Shown here piece after piece: positions 42,026 to 50,567 of a DNA stretch of 50,567 nt (the first letter of the stretch is position 1; each line of letters opens with the position of its first letter). The DNA is from Paramagnetospirillum marisnigri (GTDB lineage Bacteria > Pseudomonadota > Alphaproteobacteria > Rhodospirillales > Magnetospirillaceae). The stretch is taken from assembly GCF_001650715.1 (NCBI RefSeq), contig NZ_LWQT01000050.1, forward strand, positions 1 to 50,567, given 5' to 3'. The notes under the pieces are model-generated. The model was given only the letters and a program-made list of their open reading frames with translations. It did not search any database and had not been told where the DNA came from. The position numbers were made by a program, and so were the translations under genes.

Positions 42026-42480
42026 CGATTCGCATCTACATCGACGGTGACGCCTGTCCGGTCAAGGACGAGGTCTTCAAGGTGGCCGGGCGCTATGACC
42101 TGCCGGTGACGGTGGTGGGCAATGCCTGGTTGCGGCTGCCCAATGATCCCAGCCTGACCATGGTGGTGGTGCCGGAAGGGGCCGATGCCGCCGATGATCG
42201 CATCGTCGAGTTGATCGAGGCCGCCGATATCTGCGTCACCAACGATATCCCCCTGGGGGGGCGCTGCCTGGCCAAGGGGGCGCTGGCCATCCGGCCCAAC
42301 GGCAAGCCCTTCACCGAAGCCTCCATCGGCGACGCCCTGGCGACGCGGGAGTTGATGAACGCGCTGCGCGAGACCGGCGCCATCACCGGTGGTCCGGCCC
42401 CCTTCGCCAAGGCCGACCGCTCCCGCTTCCTGTCGGCGCTGGACACATTGGTCCATCAGGCCAGGCGCCTGAAGCGGTAA
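42022..42480 (+). CDS. YaiI/YqxD family protein (DUF188)
   Basis: This 152-residue protein of the UPF0178 family begins IYIDGDACPVKDEV, continues with TNDIPLGGRCLAKGA and ends ALDTLVHQARRL. The fold is PIN-like with several conserved Asp residues (DGDACP and TNDIPL), so a nuclease role has been suggested, but no biochemical function is established. It overlaps ppx by 4 bp and is the last gene of the ppk operon. Confidence 0.92.
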   Translation: MTIRIYIDGDACPVKDEVFKVAGRYDLPVTVVGNAWLRLPNDPSLTMVVVPEGADAADDRIVELIEAADICVTNDIPLGGRCLAKGALAIRPNGKPFTEASIGDALATRELMNALRETGAITGGPAPFAKADRSRFLSALDTLVHQARRLKR

Positions 42481-42527
42481 GGCTGTCCGAGTTTGGTGGG
42501 AACGGAGTTCTCTTTCGTCACCCCTGG

Positions 42528-42589
42528 CCCCCGGATCACCCGCAGACTTGATCCGGGGGTCCATGGATGGCCGGGTCGAGCCCGGCCAT
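42528..42589. repeat. Dispersed hairpin repeat, copy B
   Basis: Two hairpins are adjacent: CCCCCGGATCA (42528-42538) with TGATCCGGGGG (42549-42559), and ATGGCCGGGTCGAGCCCGGCCAT (42567-42589). The second has the same core as 28485-28507. No gene is supported in the 232-bp gap, and the repeat lies 48 bp after the YaiI stop, where it might help end the ppk transcript. Confidence 0.75.
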
Positions 42590-42712
42590 GACGAGGTGAG
42601 AGGGGGCTTCCACCTAAACCGGGCAAACTCTAGGACTCGTCATCTCCTTCCTTTATTCCCGGTAGGCGAGCGCCTATGCTGCGTCGCAGCAAGATTCTCG
42701 GACCCGATCCCC

Positions 42713-43528
42713 ATGCCCATCTATTATCTGCGCAGGCTGTCCGGCGACAAGCGGACATCCTCGGCCAACAAGCATCTCGGCTATTCCCTGGCCTTCATCG
42801 CCGGGGCGATCAACGCGGGCGGCTTCCTGGCGGTGGACCGCTATACCTCACATATGACCGGCATGGTTTCGTCCATGGCCGACAGCCTGATTCTCGGTCA
42901 TTTGGGCGTGGTGGTGATCTGCCTGGGGTCGTTGGCCGCGTTCGTGGCGGGATCGGCCTATTCTGCCATTCTGATCAACTGGGGACTTCACCACCGCACC
43001 CACAGCAAATATGCCTATCCGCTATTGTGGGAAGCCCTGCTGCTGCTGTGCTTCGGTCTGATGGGCGGCTGGCTGGAACTGCACGAAAGCGGCTTCATTC
43101 CGGTCACCGTGATGCTGCTCTGCTTCATCATGGGGCTGCAGAACGCCATCATCACCAAGATTTCCAATTCGGAAATCCGGACCACCCATATGACAGGCAT
43201 CGTCACTGATATCGGTATCGAATTGGGCAAGGCCTTCTATATCAATTCACAGGCCGAGACCGCCCACTACAAGCCGGTGCGAGCCAACAAGGCGCGACTG
43301 GCGCTGCTGTCTTGCCTGTTGCTCTCATTCTTCTGCGGCGGCGTGATCGGGGCCTTCGGTTTCAACCATATCGGCTATTCCTCGACCATCCCCCTGGCGG
43401 CTTTCCTGGTGGTGCTGGCCATCGTCCCCTTGGTCGACGATGTACGGACCCGGCGCCGGGTATTCCTGCGCCATCGCCTGCAAGACCGCTCCAGACGCCT
43501 CAGAAGGCCGCCGGCAGACGCAGAGTGA
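42713..43528 (+). CDS. DUF1275 (YoaK family) membrane protein
   Basis: This 271-residue inner-membrane protein has about six hydrophobic helices and the family motifs [25 protein letters not shown] (near the start), [17 protein letters not shown] and [14 protein letters not shown]. Function is unknown. The ATG at 42713 has no strong Shine-Dalgarno; the longer frame upstream runs into a repeat. The 3' end overlaps the convergent histidine kinase gene by 29 bp. Confidence 0.9.
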   Translation: MPIYYLRRLSGDKRTSSANKHLGYSLAFIAGAINAGGFLAVDRYTSHMTGMVSSMADSLILGHLGVVVICLGSLAAFVAGSAYSAILINWGLHHRTHSKYAYPLLWEALLLLCFGLMGGWLELHESGFIPVTVMLLCFIMGLQNAIITKISNSEIRTTHMTGIVTDIGIELGKAFYINSQAETAHYKPVRANKARLALLSCLLLSFFCGGVIGAFGFNHIGYSSTIPLAAFLVVLAIVPLVDDVRTRRRVFLRHRLQDRSRRLRRPPADAE

Positions 43529-44831
43529 AGCGGGCGCCGCCGCCGGGCAGGTTGTCGGCATCCAGGCTGCCGCCATGGTCGCGGGCGATGCCATAGGAAA
43601 TCCACAGCCCCAAGCCCGTGCCCTTGCCAACCGGCTTGGTGGTGAAGAAGGGGTCGAACACCTTGGTCAGGATGTCCTCGGCGATGCCGGGGCCATTATC
43701 TTCCACCGTCAGCACCGCCTCGCCCTTGTCCATGTGGCCCTGGACCGAGATGCGGCCGCCACTGATTCCGGCCACCGCGTCCAGGGCGTTTTCCACCAGA
43801 TTGACGATGACCTGGTGCAATTGCCCGGCATTGCCGCGAATGGGCAGTGGCGCGGAGAGATCCACGCCCACCGCGGCGCTGCCCCGGCTGCCCGATGACG
43901 ACCATTGCACCGCCTTGGCCGCGACTTCCGACAGATTGAAGCTTTCCGGCCCGCCCGCGCTGGAAAAGGACAGGCGTTTCAGGCTGCGCACGATATCGGC
44001 CACCCGCTGGGCGCCCTCGGTGGTGCCGCCGATCAGGGCCGGGAGGTCGGCCAGGGTATTGTCGATGCGCAGTTCCTGGCGCAGGCGCTGGCGCAACTCG
44101 TCGGAGCAGCCGCCGTGGATGGCGTCGAGATAGGCGCCGATGCGCTCGGAATACTTGGCCAGGGCGTGGACATTGCCGTAGACGAAGCTGATGGGGTTGT
44201 TGAGCTCGTGGGCGACACCCGCGATCAGGCGTCCCAGCGAGGCCATCTTCTCCTGCTGCACCAGTTGCGCCTGGGCGGTCTTCAGCGCCTCGTAGGCGCG
44301 GCGCAACTCGCCCACCGGCCGCCCGGTCAGCACGATCCCGGCGGGCAGGCCGCGATGGTCGAGGCGGGTGGCGCAGTTGAGCGCCACCGGCTCGGTCTGG
44401 CCGCCATCGGCGGAGCGGAAGCGGACCTCGCGCTCGAGGCCGGGCTGGGCATCGATCCAGCTATAGAGGCGCAACTCGCCGGTGGTTTCGGCCAGCAGCT
44501 CGTCCAGCGGCCGTTCGAACAGGTCGACCTCGGCATGGCCGGTCAGGCGCAGGAAGGCGAGATTGACCTGGAGGATATGGCCGCGCTGGTCGCAGACGAT
44601 CAGGATGTCGGACACCGCCGACAGCACCGAATTGATGAAACGCTGGGCCTCCTCCAGGGCGGTGTTCTTTTCCTCCAGTTCCACCTCGTACTGGATCAGG
44701 TCGGAATAGACCTCCTCCATCTTGCGGATGACCTCGATCCAGGCGGTCTCCTGGGCGGTGGCGGCATCGGGTTCGGCGGCTCCGGCGAAGTCATAGGCGG
44801 ACGAGGGGCGGGGATCGGCATAGGTGGCCAT
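43500..44831 (-). CDS. PAS histidine kinase, partner of the sigma54 regulator
   Basis: This 443-residue cytosolic sensor kinase has a coiled-coil start (about 25-65), a PAS domain (about 68-185) and a linker with [33 protein letters not shown], the DctB/NtrB-like H-box (His about 210). HATPase motifs follow: [28 protein letters not shown] and GTGLGLWIS. It lacks membrane segments. The ATG at 44831 is next to a MITE, and the only upstream sequence that resembles a ribosome-binding site (GGGAGGG) is on the far side of the element. An in-frame ATG at 44849 inside the MITE end is an alternative. Confidence 0.88.
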   Translation of the reverse strand: MATYADPRPSSAYDFAGAAEPDAATAQETAWIEVIRKMEEVYSDLIQYEVELEEKNTALEEAQRFINSVLSAVSDILIVCDQRGHILQVNLAFLRLTGHAEVDLFERPLDELLAETTGELRLYSWIDAQPGLEREVRFRSADGGQTEPVALNCATRLDHRGLPAGIVLTGRPVGELRRAYEALKTAQAQLVQQEKMASLGRLIAGVAHELNNPISFVYGNVHALAKYSERIGAYLDAIHGGCSDELRQRLRQELRIDNTLADLPALIGGTTEGAQRVADIVRSLKRLSFSSAGGPESFNLSEVAAKAVQWSSSGSRGSAAVGVDLSAPLPIRGNAGQLHQVIVNLVENALDAVAGISGGRISVQGHMDKGEAVLTVEDNGPGIAEDILTKVFDPFFTTKPVGKGTGLGLWISYGIARDHGGSLDADNLPGGGARFTLRLPAAF

Positions 44832-44833
44832 CT

Positions 44834-45103
44834 TAGGGCGTAAACCCATAAATGGCGTGGTCGCGACACTGGCGATTTTTGCTTCCGGACAGGCGCCCGG
44901 CCTTCCGTGGACTGGCGGTCCACCAGGGGCGGGCAACGCAGCCGGGGGCCAAAATCGCCGTGTCCGTTCCGGCTGCGGACAAAATGGTGGACTGGTGCGT
45001 CGAAACGCTCGTCCATAGCCCCACTATGCTCATCGCGTTTCTCCTGCCATTCCGCCATTTTCTCCAGCAGCGCGTCTAGCGCCATTTATGGGTTTATGCC
45101 CTA
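44834..45103. mobile_element. 266-bp MITE with 22-bp inverted ends and TA duplication
   Basis: The ends GGGCGTAAACCC... (44836-44857) and ...GGGTTTATGCCC (45080-45101) are inverted repeats of 22 bp with one mismatch, and TA flanks each end (44834-44835 and 45102-45103), as expected of IS630/Tc1-mariner-type insertion. An internal inverted repeat (44865-44880 and 44949-44964, around GGCGATTTT) is also present. It carries no transposase. It has inserted in the stop codon/start codon junction of the two-component gene pair and is likely mobilised by a transposase encoded elsewhere. Confidence 0.88.
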
Positions 45104-46525
45104 GCCCTCCCGTTCCAATCCATAGCGCCGCAGCTTGGCCCGCAAGCCGACGCGCGACAGGCCGGTTTCCTCGGCCACCCGGGTGATATTGCCATGATGG
45201 CGGCCAAGCGCCTCGGCCAGGATGCGGGCTTCCAACGCTTCCACCTGATCCTTCAGGCTGCCCGGGCGGCCGGGGCCGCAAATGGCGCCCTGGCGCCTGA
45301 GGCGCGGGCTGATCAGGTCGGGGCCGAGGCGCTTGCCATCGGCCAGGGCGGCCATGCGCTGAATCTCGTTTTGCAGCTCGCGGACATTGCCGGGCCAGTC
45401 ATGGACCGCCAGCAGCTCCAGCGCCTCGGGGGCGAAGGCCAGGTCGGGCCGGGCGAAGCCCTTGCGGGTTTCCGCCAGCAACCGCTCCGCCAGCAGCGGA
45501 ATATCCATGGGCCGTTCGCGCAGCGGCGGCAAATGGATGGGAAAGGCGGCCAGCCGGTAGAACAGGTCGCGGCGGAAGTGTTTTTCCCGCACATCCTCTT
45601 CCAGGTTGCGGTTGGTGGCCGCGATGACGCGCACATCGACCCTGCGGGTCAGGCGGGCACCCAGGGGGCGGATTTCGCCCTCCTGCAACACGCGCAGCAG
45701 CTTGACCTGGAAGGCGGGTGAGGTTTCTCCGATCTCGTCCAGGAAGATGGTGCCGCCATTGGCCTGTTCGAACAGGCCGATGCGGTCCTCATAGGCGCCG
45801 GTGAAGGCGCCCTTCTTGCAGCCGAACAGTTCCGATTCCAGCAACTGGTCGGGCAGGGCGCCGCAGTTCTCCACCACAAAGGGCTTGTTGCCGCGCGGGC
45901 TGGAATAATGGATGGCGCGGGCCAGCAGTTCCTTGCCGGTGCCGGACTCGCCGGTGATCAGCACCGAGATGTCGAAACCCGACGCCCGCCGCGCCATGTG
46001 GATGGCCTCGGCCAGCGGCGAATTGGCGGCATGGGTGATGCCGTCGAAATGGTGGTGGCGCTTCAAGGTGCCGGTCTTGGCGACGATGGCCTTTTCCAGC
46101 ATGGCCGGAGCCACCTTGAGGTCCAGGCTGGCCTGGGCGCTTTCCCGCTGCAGCTGATAGAGCCGAAGGGCGCCGTGCAGGGTCTGGACCAGGGCGTCGG
46201 GTTCCCACGGCTTGGTGATGTACTGGTAGATGCCCGCCTCGTTGACGCCCGCGATGATATCCTCGGCGTCGGAATAGCCCGAAATGATCATGCGCACCGG
46301 ATCGGGCCAGCGGGCGCGAACCGTCTTCAGGAATTCCACGCCCTGGACTCCGGGCATGCGCTGGTCGCACAGGATGGCATGGACCATTTCCTGCTCCAGC
46401 AGTGTCTCGGCTTCCTCGGCGGTGGAGGCGGTCAGGACTTGGAACTCATCCGACAGCACCCGGCGCAGCGCTTCCTGCGACTGCCGTTCGTCGTCCACCA
46501 CCAGGATGATCGGAAGATTGGTCAT
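45101..46525 (-). CDS. NtrC-family sigma54-dependent response regulator
   Basis: This 474-residue regulator has a receiver domain (about 5-120, phospho-acceptor Asp in [10 protein letters not shown] near residue 54). A sigma54 AAA domain follows (about 170-390) with [32 protein letters not shown] and the R-finger region LRERPMDIP. The C-terminal Fis-type helix-turn-helix is [23 protein letters not shown]. It activates sigma54 promoters when phosphorylated by the downstream kinase. The stop is TAG, with TA from the target site and G from the MITE end; the protein sequence is unchanged compared with the inferred TAA before insertion. Confidence 0.96.
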   Translation of the reverse strand: MTNLPIILVVDDERQSQEALRRVLSDEFQVLTASTAEEAETLLEQEMVHAILCDQRMPGVQGVEFLKTVRARWPDPVRMIISGYSDAEDIIAGVNEAGIYQYITKPWEPDALVQTLHGALRLYQLQRESAQASLDLKVAPAMLEKAIVAKTGTLKRHHHFDGITHAANSPLAEAIHMARRASGFDISVLITGESGTGKELLARAIHYSSPRGNKPFVVENCGALPDQLLESELFGCKKGAFTGAYEDRIGLFEQANGGTIFLDEIGETSPAFQVKLLRVLQEGEIRPLGARLTRRVDVRVIAATNRNLEEDVREKHFRRDLFYRLAAFPIHLPPLRERPMDIPLLAERLLAETRKGFARPDLAFAPEALELLAVHDWPGNVRELQNEIQRMAALADGKRLGPDLISPRLRRQGAICGPGRPGSLKDQVEALEARILAEALGRHHGNITRVAEETGLSRVGLRAKLRRYGLEREG

Positions 46526-46587
46526 GAGGGCATTGTTCGCAGTATCCTGCTGCAGGTCAACACCAACCCAAGGCGATCGAGGATGAC

Positions 46588-47379
46588 ATGTCGGAACTGA
46601 TGACGGAAATCCGCGATAGCCGGGTCGAGGTGGGAAGCTTGGCCCTGTGGTTCCTGGGCCAGAACGGCTGGATGGTGAAATCGCCCGAGGGCGTGGTGGT
46701 GGCGGTGGACCCCTATCTCTCCAATTCCTGCCATCCGTCGCGGCGCGGGCTCGACCTGGATCGGCTTGTGCCGGTGCAACTGGCCCCCGAGGCGCTGGAA
46801 GCCGATCTGCTGATCTGCACCCATTCCCACAAGGATCACGCCGATCCCGAGACCCTGTGTCCCTGCGCCCGGTCAGGCAAGGTGAAGCGGTTCATGGGGC
46901 CCGGCGATACCCAGGCGGTATTCGATCTCGCCGAAATCGCTGAAAGCGACCGTCTGCTGTCCTGGCCCAATCAGGTCACGGAATTGGGGGATCTCACCCT
47001 TACCGGGACCTTCGCCCTGCCCACCGACGCGGGCGACCTGACCCATATGGGTGTCATGGTCCAGGCGGGGACCGGCCCGAAGCTTTGGATCACCGGCGAT
47101 ACCGCCTGGTGCGACCTGCTGGCCGAAGCTGGGCTGAAGCATTTGCCCGACGTGGTCTGCCTGCCCATCAATGGCGGCTATGCTAACCTGTCTCACTGGG
47201 AGGCGGCGGAACTGGTGCGCCGGGTCGATCCGGCCCAGGCGATACCCTGTCACTGGGACATGTTCGCCGATAACTCCTGTGATCCTCGCATGTTCCAGGC
47301 TTCGCTGACCGTCAAGGGCATGGGCGAGAAGTACCGCATGCCGCAACATGGGGTCCGCATGGTGATTGAGAAGGGGTGA
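46588..47379 (+). CDS. UlaG-like metallo-beta-lactamase-fold hydrolase
   Basis: This 263-residue cytosolic metal-dependent hydrolase has LWFLGQNGWMVKSPEG, VDPYLSNSC, THSHKDHADPETL (first metal motif), ITGDTAWCD and LPINGGYANLSHWEA with AIPCHWDMF. This set matches the UlaG branch (L-ascorbate-6-phosphate lactonase-like), but no other ascorbate genes are near, so the substrate is unknown. It is divergent from the sigma54 regulator (62 bp apart), and its promoter may be a target of that regulator. The stop overlaps a GTG in the next gene. Confidence 0.88.
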   Translation: MSELMTEIRDSRVEVGSLALWFLGQNGWMVKSPEGVVVAVDPYLSNSCHPSRRGLDLDRLVPVQLAPEALEADLLICTHSHKDHADPETLCPCARSGKVKRFMGPGDTQAVFDLAEIAESDRLLSWPNQVTELGDLTLTGTFALPTDAGDLTHMGVMVQAGTGPKLWITGDTAWCDLLAEAGLKHLPDVVCLPINGGYANLSHWEAAELVRRVDPAQAIPCHWDMFADNSCDPRMFQASLTVKGMGEKYRMPQHGVRMVIEKG

Positions 47380-47384
47380 CGCGA

Positions 47385-48497
47385 ATGTGGATACGGGGTC
47401 TGGCCAGGACGGGAGTCTTCCTTGCTGTCGTCTTGCTGTTGGCTGGTCCGGCCGGGGCCAGCGGGCTGATCGAGGAAGGCATCACTCTGTCGGCACGGTT
47501 CGATGGCGATGCGCTCGATCTCGAGGCGTTGGTGGTCAGGCCCGATGACGGCGGCCGCCATCCCCTGGTCCTGCTGAGCCATGGCGCGCCGCGCCGGGCC
47601 GAGGACCGCGAGGGCATGCACGCCAGCGCCCAATTATCGAAGGCCCGTGAATTCGCCCGTCGCGGATGGGTGGCGGTGGCGGTGATGCGCCGGGGCTATG
47701 GCAATTCCGAGGGGGACTACGTGGAAAGCTCGGGGCGCTGCGACAATCCCGATTATGTGGGATCGGGGCGACGATCGGCGGAAGATCTGCGCCAGGCCAT
47801 CCGGGCCATGGCCGCCAAGCCCTATGTGGATGCCTCAAAGGTGGTCGCGGTGGGGCAGTCGGCGGGAGGCTTCGCCAGCGTGGCCCTGGCCGCCGATCCC
47901 CCTCCGGGCCTGGCGGCGGTGATCAATTTCGCGGGCGGCCGTGGGTCCACCAAGCCGGACGAGGTCTGCGTCGCCGACCGGCTGGTGGCGGCTTTCGCCA
48001 CCTTCGGCCGCACCGCGCGGGTGCCCATGCTTTGGGTCTATACCGAAAACGACCACTATTTCGGACCGCGACTCGCCAACCGCTTTCATACCGCCTTCAC
48101 CGAGGCCGGCGGTCGGGCGCAACTCATCCGGGCCCCGGCATTCGGCGACGATGGCCATCTGCTGTTTTCCACCAAGGGCATCGGCCTGTGGACTTCCTAT
48201 GTGGATGACTTCCTGGCCGCCCAGGGGCTGACCCAGTTCGCCCGGCCGCTGCCGCCGCGCGACGTCTCGGCGATTTCCTATCCCAGCGGCCTGTCGGACA
48301 AGGGACGGGCGGCCTATGCCCAGTTCCTCGATGCCGGGCGCCACAAGGCCTTTGCCATGTCGAAAACCGGGGCCTACGGTTGGCGTTCCGGGCGGTCAAG
48401 CACTGACGAGGCCATGGAAGAGGCATTGGAAAAGTGCACCAATTTTTCGACCAAGCGATGTTTCCTGGTGATGGTCGATGATGAAGCAATACAGTAA
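47385..48497 (+). CDS. Secreted alpha/beta hydrolase with C-terminal DUF4189-like tail
   Basis: This 370-residue protein has a signal peptide (RTGVFLAVVLLLAGPAG, cleaved near ASG). The hydrolase core has the nucleophile elbow VAVGQSAGGFAS (Ser at about residue 166) and dienelactone-hydrolase-like features, with a likely Asp after the fifth strand (TENDHYFG) and His near DDGHLL. The last about 60 residues (AFAMSKTGAYGWRSGRSS, then EALEKCTN and RCFLVMVDDE) resemble the small DUF4189 domain. I chose the ATG at 47385, with AAGGGG 8 nt upstream, over GTG 47376. It may be cotranscribed with the UlaG-like gene. Confidence 0.85.
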   Translation: MWIRGLARTGVFLAVVLLLAGPAGASGLIEEGITLSARFDGDALDLEALVVRPDDGGRHPLVLLSHGAPRRAEDREGMHASAQLSKAREFARRGWVAVAVMRRGYGNSEGDYVESSGRCDNPDYVGSGRRSAEDLRQAIRAMAAKPYVDASKVVAVGQSAGGFASVALAADPPPGLAAVINFAGGRGSTKPDEVCVADRLVAAFATFGRTARVPMLWVYTENDHYFGPRLANRFHTAFTEAGGRAQLIRAPAFGDDGHLLFSTKGIGLWTSYVDDFLAAQGLTQFARPLPPRDVSAISYPSGLSDKGRAAYAQFLDAGRHKAFAMSKTGAYGWRSGRSSTDEAMEEALEKCTNFSTKRCFLVMVDDEAIQ

Positions 48498-48757
48498 GAC
48501 TATCGATCGATAATTACTGAATGCCGAGTTTCGGTTTCATGTTGCTTCATTCCGGAAAGCATCATCTTGTTTGCACGTATTAATGCGTTCAAATCGTGCG
48601 CCCATGGCTTCACTTGTGTGTCGGGGCGATGATGGGTAGGGTCTCTGAATCTGACAGCAGGCGGGGCTGTCGTGCAGAGTGACGCCAAGGCACGTCTTTG
48701 GTGATGGATGGAGGCGACGTCTTGCCAGGCTCTCCGCCACAAGCCGAGGAGGGGTGA

Positions 48758-49870
48758 ATGTTCTTCAAGACCTGGTCTGACCTGGGCGCGGAAAAACAGC
48801 GGCTCGTTACCTACATGGCTGCCCTCGTGGCGGTGGTGTATGGCTCCCTGATCTGGATCAGCGCCTCGAACATGGCCGACAATCGCATGCGCGCCAGCCA
48901 TAACCATCAGGTGCGCATGACCGCCGACGTGGTCGAACGCGGCCACACGCCGCCGGAGGCCCTTCCTGCCGATGGCAATTTCGCCACTGTCACGGTGGGA
49001 ACCTATCTGGACAATATCGATACCTTCTCGATCAAGGATTCGAGCTGGTCGGCCAATTTCTACATATGGTTCAACTGGACGGGGCCAAAGACGCTGGACC
49101 CCGGCGGCAAGATGGTGGTGGTGGATGGCATCATCAGCAAGAAGGACCTGCTTGAGGAATATCACGGGGACAATGACAGCCATTACCAGAAGTATCGGGT
49201 ATCGGCGAAATTCCTGAAGTTCTTCGACACGTCGCGGGTTCCTATCGAAAGCCACATGCTGAACATCTATATCGAGGATGGTGCCCGCGACGGGACCAAG
49301 CTGCGCTATGTGGCGGATAAGTCCGCCAATATCAGCTCTCGGGTCCAGATTCCCGGCTATAAGGTGGCCAGCCACGCCAATGTGGTGAAGCCCCACACCT
49401 ACCGCTCGGCCTATGGCGATCCCCGCCTGCCCGCGGGTGACAAGAAGACCTTCACCCAGTACATCGTCGGCATCGACATCGTTCGGGCCAATATGGGCGT
49501 CTACGGCAAGATCTTCCTGTCGCTGTTCGCGGCCCTGGCCCTGGCCCTGTCCAACTTCTTCGTCAAACCCTCGGATGTGGGGCCGCGCTTCTCGCTGCCC
49601 ACCGCCGCCTATTTCGGCGCCGTGGCCAATTCCTATGTCGCCAATTCCATCCTGCCGCCGTCAGGGTCGTTCGGATTGGTGGATTATGTGGCGGCCTTCG
49701 GCCTGGGAACCATTTTCCTCACGATCGCCCTGGCCCTGTTGTCCAACTACATCTTCGTCAAGAAGGATGACAAGGCGCTGTCCTATGTGCTGGACCGCAC
49801 CATGTTCTTCGTGCTGCTGGCCTGCTGCCTGATCGGCAATATCGTCATTCCGTGGAGCGCCATGGGCTGA
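48758..49870 (+). CDS. Prokaryotic pentameric ligand-gated ion channel homologue
   Basis: This 370-residue membrane protein has one N-terminal helix (about 17-37) and a beta-rich periplasmic domain (about 75-245). Four helices follow at about 248-269, 279-299, 309-334 and 349-366. The domain order and motifs match bacterial pLGICs such as GLIC: VGTYLDNIDTFSIKDSSW and NFYIWFNW, VPIESHMLNIYIED (Cys-loop region without Cys), YKVASHANVVKP, and M2-M3 ANSYVANSILPPSGSFG, close to GLIC TSNILPRLPYTTVID. The N-terminal helix is not followed by a clear cleavage site and may stay as an anchor. GAGGAGGGG precedes the ATG. The 260-bp gap before it (48498-48757) shows nothing else. Ligand and ion are unknown. 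Confidence 0.8.
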   Translation: MFFKTWSDLGAEKQRLVTYMAALVAVVYGSLIWISASNMADNRMRASHNHQVRMTADVVERGHTPPEALPADGNFATVTVGTYLDNIDTFSIKDSSWSANFYIWFNWTGPKTLDPGGKMVVVDGIISKKDLLEEYHGDNDSHYQKYRVSAKFLKFFDTSRVPIESHMLNIYIEDGARDGTKLRYVADKSANISSRVQIPGYKVASHANVVKPHTYRSAYGDPRLPAGDKKTFTQYIVGIDIVRANMGVYGKIFLSLFAALALALSNFFVKPSDVGPRFSLPTAAYFGAVANSYVANSILPPSGSFGLVDYVAAFGLGTIFLTIALALLSNYIFVKKDDKALSYVLDRTMFFVLLACCLIGNIVIPWSAMG

Positions 49871-49887
49871 CCCGGTCGGTTCAAGAT

Positions 49888-49921
49888 GCCCCCATCCCGG
49901 CTTGTCGGTCGGAATGGGGGC
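49888..49921 (+). terminator. Possible terminator after the channel gene
   Basis: GCCCCCAT (49888-49895) and ATGGGGGC (49914-49921) form a perfect 8-bp stem, with CCG/CGG inside extending it. It is 18 bp after the stop. No T-run follows. Confidence 0.5.
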
Positions 49922-50087
49922 GCTGGCTGGGGGGCTGGAAATAGGGGTCCTGCCATGGAAAGGCGTGAGTCCTGTTGATTGTCCTGTGAATTCATGGCGT
50001 TGTCTAAAAATAGCGGCGATTGGAGGGGGATGATCGGCTGGACGTCTGGAAAAGCCGGTTGCCGCACGGGCATTTCCGTATTTCCTT

Positions 50088-50187
50088 GATGTGCCCCCGG
50101 AGTTTGGATCGCCGGAGGCTGGAGTTTCCGGCGTTCTGATGTGCCCCCGGAGTTTGGATCGCCGGAGGCTGGAGTTTCCGGCGTTCT
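50088..50187. repeat. 50-bp tandem duplication at the end of the IS
   Basis: A 50-bp unit starting GATGTGCCCCCGGAGTTTGG occurs twice without spacer (50088-50137 and 50138-50187). Each unit includes the hairpin CGCCGGA...TCCGGCG. The second copy ends 1 bp before the transposase stop, so this is probably the IS end in two copies. The part of the gap from 49922 to 50087 holds no gene I can support. Confidence 0.85.
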
Positions 50188-50188
50188 A

Positions 50189-50567
50189 TCACTGTGGCCG
50201 GCTGGATGAGCCATCGTGATTTTGCAACGAAATCGGGACCTTGTACCCGATGGCGCCATGGGGGCGCTGCTCGTTGTAGTAAGTACGCCAAGCCTCTAAT
50301 TTTTCCCGGGCGTCGTCAAGGCTGAGAAACCAGTGGGCGTTCAGGCACTCGGCTCGGAAGCGCCCATTGAATGCCTCGATGAAGGCGTTGTCGGTGGGCT
50401 TGCCGGGACGCGAGAAGTCCAGAACCACGTCATGGACATAGGCCCAGAGGTCCAGGTCCCGGGAGATGAATTCCGAGCCCTGATCGACCCGGATCGTCCT
50501 TGGATAGCCAACTTGGCGGCAGACCTGCTCTAGCGTCTGGACCACATTCTCGGCCCGGTAGCTGAAA
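50189..50567 (-). CDS. IS3-family transposase OrfB, partial
   Basis: This is the C-terminal part of an IS3-type integrase-core transposase; the gene continues beyond the window end, so there is no start here. Reading from the edge it keeps SYRAENVVQTLEQV, VDQGSEFISRDLD (the second catalytic Asp) and, 35 residues later, FIEAFNGRFRAECLN (catalytic Glu), then WRTYYNEQRPHGAIGY, typical of the rve_3 end. The GTG at 50545 is an in-frame codon, not the start. The frame is open, so the element could be intact. Confidence 0.9.
   Translation of the reverse strand, partial: FSYRAENVVQTLEQVCRQVGYPRTIRVDQGSEFISRDLDLWAYVHDVVLDFSRPGKPTDNAFIEAFNGRFRAECLNAHWFLSLDDAREKLEAWRTYYNEQRPHGAIGYKVPISLQNHDGSSSRPQ

Larger units (their letters stand above)
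50088..50567 (-). mobile_element. IS3-type insertion sequence, end inside the window
   Basis: The duplicated end repeat and the transposase C-terminus define the 3' end of an IS3-family element that extends beyond 50567. The other end, the first ORF and the target duplication are outside the window, so the group within the family is not assigned. Confidence 0.8.

Noticed and set aside
44696-45085. A 129-residue frame inside the MITE
   Set aside because: It runs out of the element into the kinase gene in another frame, has no domain and no good ribosome-binding site.
48690-48715. A sigma54-like GGCAC element before the channel gene
   Set aside because: The -12 GC is absent at the required spacing.

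Overview
The window looks like chromosomal DNA of a GC-rich alphaproteobacterium of the Rhodospirillales, most like Magnetospirillum or a close relative. This is an inference from gene content: a napFDAGHBC operon, several chemoreceptors and c-di-GMP proteins, the purN-purM / DUF2066-perM-hdaA-ppk-ppx neighbourhood, and many hairpin repeats between genes. No database was consulted. No magnetosome genes, rRNA, convincing tRNA or CRISPR array were seen.

Layout. 1-4.2 kb: a long hairpin repeat, fructose-1,6-bisphosphatase (fbp), NADH pyrophosphatase (nudC, convergent) and a GGDEF/EAL phosphodiesterase preceded by a 25-bp palindrome. 4.2-10.6 kb: the periplasmic nitrate reductase operon napFDAGHBC, with an FNR-type palindrome upstream, a shortened NapF, a hairpin repeat between napA and napG, and a strong terminator after napC. 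10.8-18.4 kb: a small unknown gene, a chemoreceptor and a 1791-residue Ser/Thr kinase-AAA-GAF-PAS-diguanylate cyclase. 18.4-21.5 kb: a lipoprotein membrane fusion protein with an ABC-2 exporter. 21.5-24.8 kb: a small DUF2628-like membrane protein, folB-folK-ydcH-like genes, a phosphofructokinase of the ATP/PPi mixed group, and msrA. 24.9-28.4 kb: a patatin-like protein with an altered dyad, and a chemoreceptor paired with a secreted Cache-domain protein. 28.7-34 kb (minus strand): a FixL-like PAS histidine kinase, an internally deleted apt, a family-9 glycosyltransferase, purN and purM. 33.9-42.5 kb: DUF2066 protein, PerM-type membrane protein, HdaA, an atypical SDR, a run of repeats, SixA, polyphosphate kinase, exopolyphosphatase and a YaiI-like protein. 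42.7-50 kb: a DUF1275 membrane protein, a sigma54 two-component pair split by a MITE, an UlaG-like hydrolase, a secreted alpha/beta hydrolase and a divergent pentameric ligand-gated ion channel. The window ends inside an IS3-type insertion sequence whose end is tandemly duplicated.

Themes. Anaerobic/microaerobic respiration (nap, possible heme-PAS sensor), dense signalling (two chemoreceptors, two c-di-GMP proteins, two histidine kinases, one sigma54 regulator), and phosphate/carbon storage metabolism (ppk/ppx, fbp/pfk). The most unusual items are the MITE that split the response regulator-kinase junction and moved the kinase ribosome-binding site 266 bp from its start codon, the apt gene lacking its PRPP-binding centre, the kinase-cyclase fusion, the pLGIC homologue with an N-terminal anchor, and the Cys/Glu patatin.
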